DNA of 64,000 bases from Chamaelirium japonicum (lineage: Eukaryota > Streptophyta > Magnoliopsida > Liliales > Melanthiaceae), in NCBI GenBank assembly GCA_947650365.1, contig OX393550.1:114275532-114339531 (forward strand). The letters are read 5' to 3'. Shown in pieces: positions 55,626 to 64,000 of this stretch. The translations under genes and the position numbers were made by a program. Position 1 is the first letter of the stretch, and each line of letters starts with the position of its first letter. Below the pieces are notes generated by a model that ran no database searches, was not told where the DNA came from, and saw nothing but the letters and a program-made list of their open reading frames with translations.

Positions 55626-57570
55626 TGTAGACACACGAATTTTGTCGAACCCGAACCCGACTTACGTGTGCCGACGCGGATGCAAACCCGACGCGCAGAC
55701 CCGACGCGCACCCAGCAAAAGAGGAGCGGACCCCACACTCCAAGAGGGGCCAGCCCCTACTAGGGTCCGAACCCCATGGGGCCGACCCCTACTAAGACCC
55801 GAACCCCATGGGGGCCGGCCCTACTAGGACCCGAACCCCATGGGGGGCCGGCCGGCCCTGCAAGGAAGGAAAAGAAAAAGAAAGAAAAGAAAAGAAAAGA
55901 AAAGAAAGGAAAGAAAAGAAAAGGAAAGAAAAGAAAGAAAAGGAAGGAAATACCACCATGCGCGGGGGGAGGTTGCGTATGACGTCTGCACACACGCGGA
56001 TCTGCGCCGATCCCTCGATCCGACGCACAAGAAGAAGCGCCCGATCGCCATCGATTTCGTGTGCGAAATCCAGCCATAATTGCATCGCCAGAAAAGGAAA
56101 ACAAATAAACGTTATTCCCCTCATCAATGGATGAATAAATCCCGGGCAATTATGAGAGAGATAGAAAAGGGATTTAAAATTAAAAGTTCCCATATCTCTC
56201 TCCCCTCCCCTTTGCCTATAAATAGAGGGGGTGGGGGAACGAAGAAGAGGTCGAAGACTGAAGACGAAGCGCGGGAGCTCTGCAGAAGAGGAGACGCTTC
56301 TTCACCGACCCAAGGCTTCACGAGGCACAGTCAAGCCTGTCCCGTCGGGATCGGCTTACTGAAAGCCCTCATCAACGTGAAGACCCTTGCACACGAAGAT
56401 CAAGACTTCAACTCCGTGCACGAAGAAGAAAGCTCAGGGAAGAAGACCCTTCGACTCCGAAGACGCCAGAAGCAAAGGCCGGAGAAGAAGCTCGGAGCGA
56501 CACTACCCCGTCGGCTCCAACAAATCCTCGATCCCGATCAAGCTCCAAAGCCCGGAGGAGAGAAACGAAGCGTCATCACCCCGTCGTCTTCGACTAACGC
56601 CTGCACCATCCACGAAGAAGAAAGCCTGGAGCAGATCGTCTGAAGCGTCACTACCCCGTCGTCTTCATCAACAAAAGCCGACGCTACAACCGTCGCACGA
56701 AGACCGTCGCTACCCTCGTCGTCTTCATCAACAAAAGCCGATGCCACAACCGTTGCATGGAGATCGGTGCTACCCCCACTATCTTCGAAAGCATTCTTCG
56801 ACTCCGATCACGCCAAAGAAGCCCGGAAAAGAAGAGAAGTCCAGCCGACACGCAAACCGTCGAAGCACCGGAGAAGTAGCCTACGTCGTTCGAAGAAGAA
56901 GATGGAGTTGACGCTAAAGCTAAAGCCTTCGCAAGAAGCCAAAGCAAAGCCACCAGTAAAGCCCGCGCCAAAGCAACGCAAGTGCCAAAGCCAAGCGACT
57001 ACGCCGACCACGAGCAAAAGCATCGCACGTTCTAGCCGATACGACGCGAAGTCCGGAAGAACGAAAGCATCACAAGTCTCTCCCAGCTATGTCCAAGTGC
57101 AAGCGCCGAAGCAAAGCAAAAGCCAGAGCCACGCTGGAGCCAAGACAAAGCCAAAAAGCCGAAGCCAAAGCCAACGCAAAAAGCTCGATCGACGCCGCGA
57201 CCCGACGATCAAGGACACCGAGGTCAAGCAAGGAACGAGGAAGACGCGAAGACCGAGGAACGAAGCCGAAAACCCCCTAGCCGAGAAAGCGCGAAGCACG
57301 GAAGGGACAAAGCAACGGTGGACATTCCTTAGCCTCTCCAAAACCCTCTCCCTGTAAAGACCCCTGTCCTGGGCAACTCCTTCAGAGCTCTCGCACGAAC
57401 GCCACGTGGAGACGCAGATCAAAGGGATCCTCCAGAAGATCTTTCCCACAATCCCCTGATCAAAACTCGCCGCAACCCGGACTCGCTACACCCGAGCCAC
57501 CCGGGTCCCGGCCACACTTGTAATCTGGTTTTGCGCAATAAAGACGACCCGTGCTATTTCCCGCGCTACA
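55626..57570 (+). repeat. Tat element 3' LTR
   Basis: 1945 bp, TGTAGACACACG to CGCTACA. Nearly identical to the 5' LTR over its full length. Confidence 0.93.
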
Positions 57571-57831
57571 GTAACATATGCAATGAAAGTAGTACAACAT
57601 ATGGATGTTAGCGAGCAAACATACGTTAGGGTGTGATGCATGCATGACCCAAACAATGCATCACAACCATACATATTAAATACAACGGTCCACAATGAAC
57701 CAACATATGTTAGTTGTGATGCATACATCGCCAAAACAATGCAACATAGCTGTATAAATAAATCGGACGACCCACAGTGCTCTGATCGCGCCGACCGGAT
57801 CGTACCAATTAACCTTATCACACTAGAGGGG
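57571..57831. mobile_element. Right part of the (TA)n-embedded element (family F) split by Tat
   Basis: Contains ACATATGGATGTTAGCGAG, GTGATGCATGCATGACC and AACCTTATCACACTAGAG, matching 58888-59315. The end at 57831 meets (TA)n. Confidence 0.75.
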
Positions 57832-57839
57832 TTATATAT

Positions 57840-57871
<32 letters not shown>
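57832..57871. repeat. (TA)n(GA)n tract
   Basis: Short TA then 29 bp GA. Confidence 0.9.
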
Positions 57872-57874
<3 letters not shown>

Positions 57875-58274
57875 ATGTTACAGTGAGCTGTGAGCTGTCG
57901 GAGGGAAAAGTGGGTTGCGCTCACTTTGACCCCCCTAAAAGTTTTAGAATTTGAAGAAATTTGGTGAGGGTGTTGCCTAGGGTAAGATGATCATCCTCAC
58001 CTATTTTTATCAAATTCCAAAACTTCTAGAGGGTTCAAATGGTCGAATCAAAATCTGCAAATTTTGAGGATGACTACGTACGACCGATTTTGCTTCAACC
58101 ATATGATACCCTAGAAGTTTTTGAATTTGATGAAAATTGGTGAGGATGATCATCTTATCCTAGACAACACTCTCACCAAATTTTATCAAATTCTAAAACT
58201 TTTAGGGGGGTTGAAGTGAGCACAGCTCACTTTCTAAACTGGTAACTCATAGCTCATAGCTCATCCTAACATCC

Positions 58275-58276
<2 letters not shown>
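57872..58276. mobile_element. (TA)n-embedded foldback element D
   Basis: Ends TTACAGTGAGCTGTGAGCTG and, on the right, CATAGCTCATAGCTCATCC. Arms: CCCCTAAAAGTTTTAGAATT / AATTCTAAAACTTTTAGGGGG and AAGATGATCATCCTCACC / GGTGAGGATGATCATCTT. About 405 bp. Confidence 0.85.

Positions 58277-58319
<43 letters not shown>
58277..58319. repeat. (TA)n microsatellite
   Basis: 43 bp between elements D and C. Confidence 0.95.
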
Positions 58320-59832
<1,513 letters not shown>

Positions 59833-59855
59833 TATATATATATATATATATATAT

Positions 59856-59908
<53 letters not shown>
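59833..59908. repeat. (TA)n microsatellite with one GATA break
   Basis: 76 bp. Confidence 0.95.
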
Positions 59909-59911
<3 letters not shown>

Positions 59912-60110
59912 CTGTTACAGTGAGCTGTGGGCTGCCGGGGGGGAATGTGAGCTGCGGGTATTTTGAACCCCCAAGAAGTTATGGAATTTGATGAAATTTG
60001 GTAAGGTTGTTGCCTAGGATAAGATGATCATTCTCACCAATTTTCATCAAATTCCCAAACTTCTAGGGGTGTCAAATGGTCGCAGCAATTTCTGCCGTCT
60101 GCAGTCATCG
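59909..60110. mobile_element. Half copy of element D (G)
   Basis: TTACAGTGAGCTGTGGGCTG and GATAAGATGATCATTCTCACC match the left half of element D. The right half is absent, so it is truncated near 60105. Confidence 0.7.
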
Positions 60111-60149
60111 TTAAAATTGCAAAACAGACGGAAAAAAAAGAATGATGCA

Positions 60150-61130
60150 AAACATCCATGACGTCCATGATCATGGATGTCATACGATCGTATGATTTTG
60201 CATTTAAAGAGTTGCCATATGATTTTAAATGCAAAATCATTTAAGAATGAGACAGGAAAACAATATTGATGAAGAAAAGATGGAGTCAAAAATACATATT
60301 TTTGCATAGGCAATAATATGTACCTTTCCCATATGTCCTTCATTTTACTTGATCTTTTAATCTACCTTTCCAATAATTAAATATAAGCATCTATACTTTC
60401 AATTTAGAAAGAACAAAAACAAACAATATAGAAATGTGATGTTCAATGACATTGCGAACCATAATCTAAGAGCCATAATAGATTCATCAACAAATGAATC
60501 CATACGAACCCAAAGTCAAGACGGGTAAAAAATCTGGATGCACACTTCGGGCTCACAGTATTCATAAGCAAAATCATTCAAAAATCAGACGGGTAAAAAA
60601 TATGTATAATTTTTTGCATTTAAAATGACTGATTTTACCTATGAATACTCCGAGCCCGCAGTGGGTCCATAGCTCGAAAAAAATCAGCACACTTCGGGCA
60701 CGGAGTATTCATAGGCAAAATCAACGATTTCAAATGCAAAATCATTCAAAAATAAGACGGGATAACAATATGGATGAACAAAAGATGGAGTAAAAAATAC
60801 ATATTTTTGCATTGGCAATAATATGTATGAAAAAACAAAACATATGATCAAATTTTTGCATCCGTATTTTTGGGAAATATGGATGCACACTTCGGGCTCA
60901 AAGTATTAATAGGCAAAATCATTCAAAAATTAGATGGGTAAAAAATATGTATGATTATTTGCATTTAAAATGGCTGATTTTGCCTATGAGTACTCCGAGC
61001 CCGTAGTGGGTCCATAGCCCGAAAAAAAATCAGCACACTTTGGGCTCAGAGTATTCCTAGGCAAAATCAGCAATTTTAAATGCAAAATCATTCAAAAATA
61101 AGACAGGAAAAAAAATATGGATGCACCATA
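60150..61130. repeat. Tandem and inverted repeats around TTGCCTATGARTACTCCGAG
   Basis: Units at about 60540-60780 and 60885-61125 share CACTTCGGGCTC, GTATTCATAGGCAAAATC, AAATGCAAAATCATTCAAAAA and GAGCCCGYAGTGGGTCCATA. Each unit is itself an inverted repeat. A partial third set (GACAGGAAAACAATATTGATG) is at 60250-60340. No family recognised. Confidence 0.7.
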
Positions 61131-61839
61131 TTCGACCGCCTTAACTGTAACCAAAAATCTAATTTGGAATATATGTTATCGAATATTTCAGATCCTTGAA
61201 GCAACAGTCAAATACTTTTGAAGCAAACATTCATGGGATTGACTTGACATCTATGATCGAATTGGCTCAAAAATATATCTTTGACAGGCGTAAACAACCA
61301 CAAAGATCAAATCCATCAACAATTGACAAAGAGATGAAATATCAGTTGTAAGAATGTAAAGAAGGAAAGAAAAGATATTATACCTGAGGAAATGAAGATA
61401 AGAAATAAAAAATCTCAAAAAAATTTAAGTTATCCATCGAGAACCCACCAGAGACAATGATGGGACCAACGACGGAGAGTACCATTCACGCGAAGCAAGC
61501 CTGAGATGGAAATAAAGTAATTACAGGGTTAGTAAGGAACACCAAGCAATTACATGGTTTAGATGCAAGGAGTTCTTTAGTGAGTAAATAGGTCTATTTT
61601 GCTTGAGCTAAGACATGCAAAATTTCCGTCTAGCATATCCTATCAAAGCTCAAGCATAGGCTTTGTCCAATCACACTTCCCTTCATTTGCACTTGGCTGT
61701 TGTTATTCTGAATTAAAGTAAAGCTATAGGTTGAATGTAGCATAGGTCACGCTGAAGTGAAATGCCAATTGTTGAAGACCAGGGAAGTGTTGCCGATTGG
61801 TGAAGTAAAGTGCCAGGACATGTTGCTGAATTCGAGGTC
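61131..61839. other. Unassigned AT-rich DNA
   Basis: Contains possible minus-strand splice signals (CATCTCAG acceptor near 61502). No gene recognised. Confidence 0.35.
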
Positions 61840-61968
61840 CCATGACCTTCAAGAACATCTTCTAATAGCAAATTGATAATTTATGAGGTTCCACAACCTT
61901 CAAGATCCTCTTGATATGTTGATTTGATAGCCTGACGCTGAGCAAGAAGAGGCTCTTGAAGGTCATGG
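61840..61968. other. Hairpin with 24-bp near-perfect arms
   Basis: CCATGACCTTCAAGAACATC (61840 on) pairs with GGCTCTTGAAGGTCATGG (to 61968), two mismatches in 24 bp, loop about 80 bp. The loop holds a third related word, CAACCTTCAAGATCCTC. Could be a small-RNA precursor or a repeat remnant. Confidence 0.4.
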
Positions 61969-63359
61969 TACCTCCATGATGGCCTCTTCCAGGTCCGAAG
62001 TGAAATGAGAGATTCACTGCATGTAGAATATTACAACTCACAACTGCATTTAGAACAATAAAAAATAGTAGATAGTTTCCAGATGCTTACCTCATTGGCA
62101 TCGACGGCAAGCAAGAGCAATGTAATGACTAATGACATTCGGTGGCAATATCTGCATTAGCAGGGAATGAAGATGAGAGATTTCGAATCCATTGGTGAAT
62201 TTTGATTCAACATATTAACCACAGAACAAAAGAAAAAGTAAACCTTTTGATTGGGGAACAAAGTTAACCAGAGAAAGAAAAAAAACAATGGTAGATAGTT
62301 TCTTAATGCTGACGGAGGGTCCGGGAGAAAAAAAATCTTTTGATTAAAGTAAAAAATAGCACATACCTCGACTGAGCGATCCGCACCGTCAGCCAGCGAA
62401 GGTCGGTGGTGGCTGCGTGAAGAGTCGACCTCTTTGGTGTGGGGGTGCTTCTGTCTTGCTGCGAAATAAAGAGAAAGAGGAAAGTCAAAGGAGGAAGAAG
62501 GAGAGGGAAAGGAAGAAGGAGAAGAAGAAAAGGGATATTTGAATTGATTCTCATCCGATCCGCTCAAATACCGAAATAAAAATAAAAAATTGAATTGCAA
62601 GAGAGAGGTGGTCACCTGATCGAAGGGTAAGAGGTGGTCTCCGTCTCTTTCTTCCCCATCCCCTGCTTCAAAGCGAAAAAAAAAACCTCGACCTGCCGAG
62701 ACGACGCGCAGTCGCCGGGATTTGGGGAAGGGGGCATTGGGTGACCTCTGACCTTTTGTCAGCCACCATGCTTCCTCCAAACAATCTGTCCGAGAGTAAA
62801 TTGCATACAAACAGGGAGAGGCATGAGATTAAATCATGGTACAGGCAAAAGCACATGCATCCGTTCCATCAGCCCATTTATCCGTTTTTCACCTAAAGCT
62901 TGCACTGAATTTTAAGACAACACAACAACAAAAAATTAAAAACAACCAGAATTTAAGGAACAAAAAAATAATTGCAGGGGGATGGCCAATCATTTACAGC
63001 ATTGAAGATTGAAAAAAAAAAACAGAATCGCAGGGGGAGGAAGGGATAATGCTTACATGGAGATGTAGGTGGACTGCAGGCGTGTTGATTGATCACCAAT
63101 GGATTTATATCACCAAAGGAAAAAAAAAAAATCATGCCAATTAAGTTGTCGATGTGAAGAACATCCAACACCAAAACCTGGAAGAAAAAGAGGATGTTGA
63201 TCAAAGAAAATTCATGTTTGACTGAAGAAAACCCAACAAAGAAACCTTAAAAAAGGAATAAGATCAGAGAAACCTGTGTGACGAATTACGCTCTTGATCG
63301 TGCCAAAATCGCTGCTGAAATCCCTGGAATGGCATGGATTTACCTTCGAATCTCGTCGG

Positions 63360-63660
63360 GAATCACGGGCCAAGATGCGTCAACGAGGAGGGGGGATCGC
63401 GGGAGGGAGGGGCGGGCCAAAATGTGTCGATGGGAGGGGGGGATCGCAACGGGAGGGGGGGGATCGCAACAGGAGGGCAGGATCGCGGACCATGCGTCAA
63501 CAGGAGGGGTGGGATCACGGGCTTGGATGGCGTGGAAATCACGGGGCGATGCGATTGACCGGAGGAAGGGATCGGCCCCTTCGATCTACGCATCTTGGCC
63601 CCGATCGGCAACGCCCCACCTCCGATCTACGCATCTCGGCCCCGATCGGCACAACCTGCC
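63360..63660. repeat. G-rich minisatellite and GC-rich duplicated words
   Basis: GGGAGGGGGGGATCGCAAC-type units repeat at 63390-63480. CGATCTACGCATCTYGGCCC then GATCGGCA repeats at about 63579 and 63630. Open frames here are compositional. Confidence 0.6.
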
Positions 63661-63688
63661 TTGAGTCTTCCTCCCTTCTCCTTCCTCC

Positions 63689-63689
<1 letters not shown>

Positions 63690-63764
<75 letters not shown>
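63690..63764. repeat. (GT)n(GA)n microsatellite
   Basis: 13 bp GT then about 62 bp GA with a few AAAG breaks. Confidence 0.95.
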
Positions 63765-64000
63765 GAATCGACAGAAAAGGGAGTCGACTACGGGTGGAGG
63801 GCGTGGGGCTCCGACTTCAAAGAGAGAGAGAGAGGGGGGGCTCCGACTTTAGAGAGAGAGAGAAGGGGGAGGGGGCGCGCACATCGGGCCGTCTTCCAAG
63901 AGAGAGAGTTCAGAGGGCGAGAGGGGCACTGGGCTCCGACTTCCGAAAGAGAAAGAAAGATAGAGATTTAAGAGGGGGATTTAATAGGTTGAGTGGGATT

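Larger units (their letters stand above)
62150..63990 (-). other. Possible spliced minus-strand transcription unit, product unknown
   Basis: Exon-like segments with good splice signals on -: 62458-62366 (TTTCGCAG acceptor, GAG|GTATGTG donor, coding QDRSTPTPKRSTLHAATTD or another frame), a segment ending CGATCAG|GTGACC near 62617 with CTCGGACAG acceptor near 62790, and one ending CACACAG|GTTTCTC near 63273. The right end is GC-rich and then (GA)n, like a 5' UTR or promoter. I recognise no domain; it may be a non-coding RNA, a decayed gene or another capture product. Confidence 0.35.

Overview
The window is nuclear DNA of a flowering plant. The evidence is two plant-specific genes with normal GT-AG introns, plant Ty3/Gypsy lineages, a Cassandra TRIM with 5S-like LTRs, and many (GA)n and (TA)n microsatellites. 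Strong C bias at third codon positions in a captured gene fragment near 33.1 kb hints at a monocot; the species cannot be named from sequence alone.

Only two host genes are convincing. On the + strand, 4296-7324 holds the last two exons of an extra-large G protein (XLG). On the - strand, 15371-8867 holds a KANADI-type GARP transcription factor closest to KAN4/ATS, with exons 1-3 and the last two exons located and one linking exon not found. The two genes converge on a 1.5-kb intergenic stretch. Host genes make up a small part of the window.

Layout: 1 to about 3240 is the 3' part of a chromovirus, lying where the upstream part of XLG should be. 3241-7324 is XLG. 7325-8866 is intergenic. 8867-15371 is the KANADI gene, with an intron of at least 4.2 kb. 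15372-22143 is upstream DNA with small repeats and nested MITEs. 22144-22893 is a complete Cassandra TRIM. 24.2-27.9 kb is a broken Gypsy gag region split by a solo-LTR-like block. 28.0-31.1 kb has a 40-bp minisatellite and two large foldback elements. 31.1-35.0 kb is a patchwork of captured gene fragments (PG1-beta/BURP, patellin, pectinesterase-like) with duplicated GA-rich exon-like units. 37.1-40.1 kb is a run of inverted-repeat elements embedded in (TA)n. 40135-57570 is a 17.4-kb Tat-lineage Ty3/Gypsy element with 1.94-kb LTRs and a GTAAC target duplication; it carries an antisense gene resembling plant mobile domain proteins and a nested LTR-like insert. 57.8-60.1 kb is a second run of (TA)n-separated inverted-repeat cassettes. 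60.2-64.0 kb holds tandem inverted repeats and a possibly spliced but unrecognised minus-strand unit.

The most unusual pattern is the (TA)n-embedded inverted-repeat cassettes. At least ten occur, several in tandem, and several share an internal core although their outer ends differ. The Tat element sits inside one of them, and a related uninterrupted copy lies about 1 kb beyond its 3' end. All boundaries, ages and family assignments were read by eye, without database comparison.
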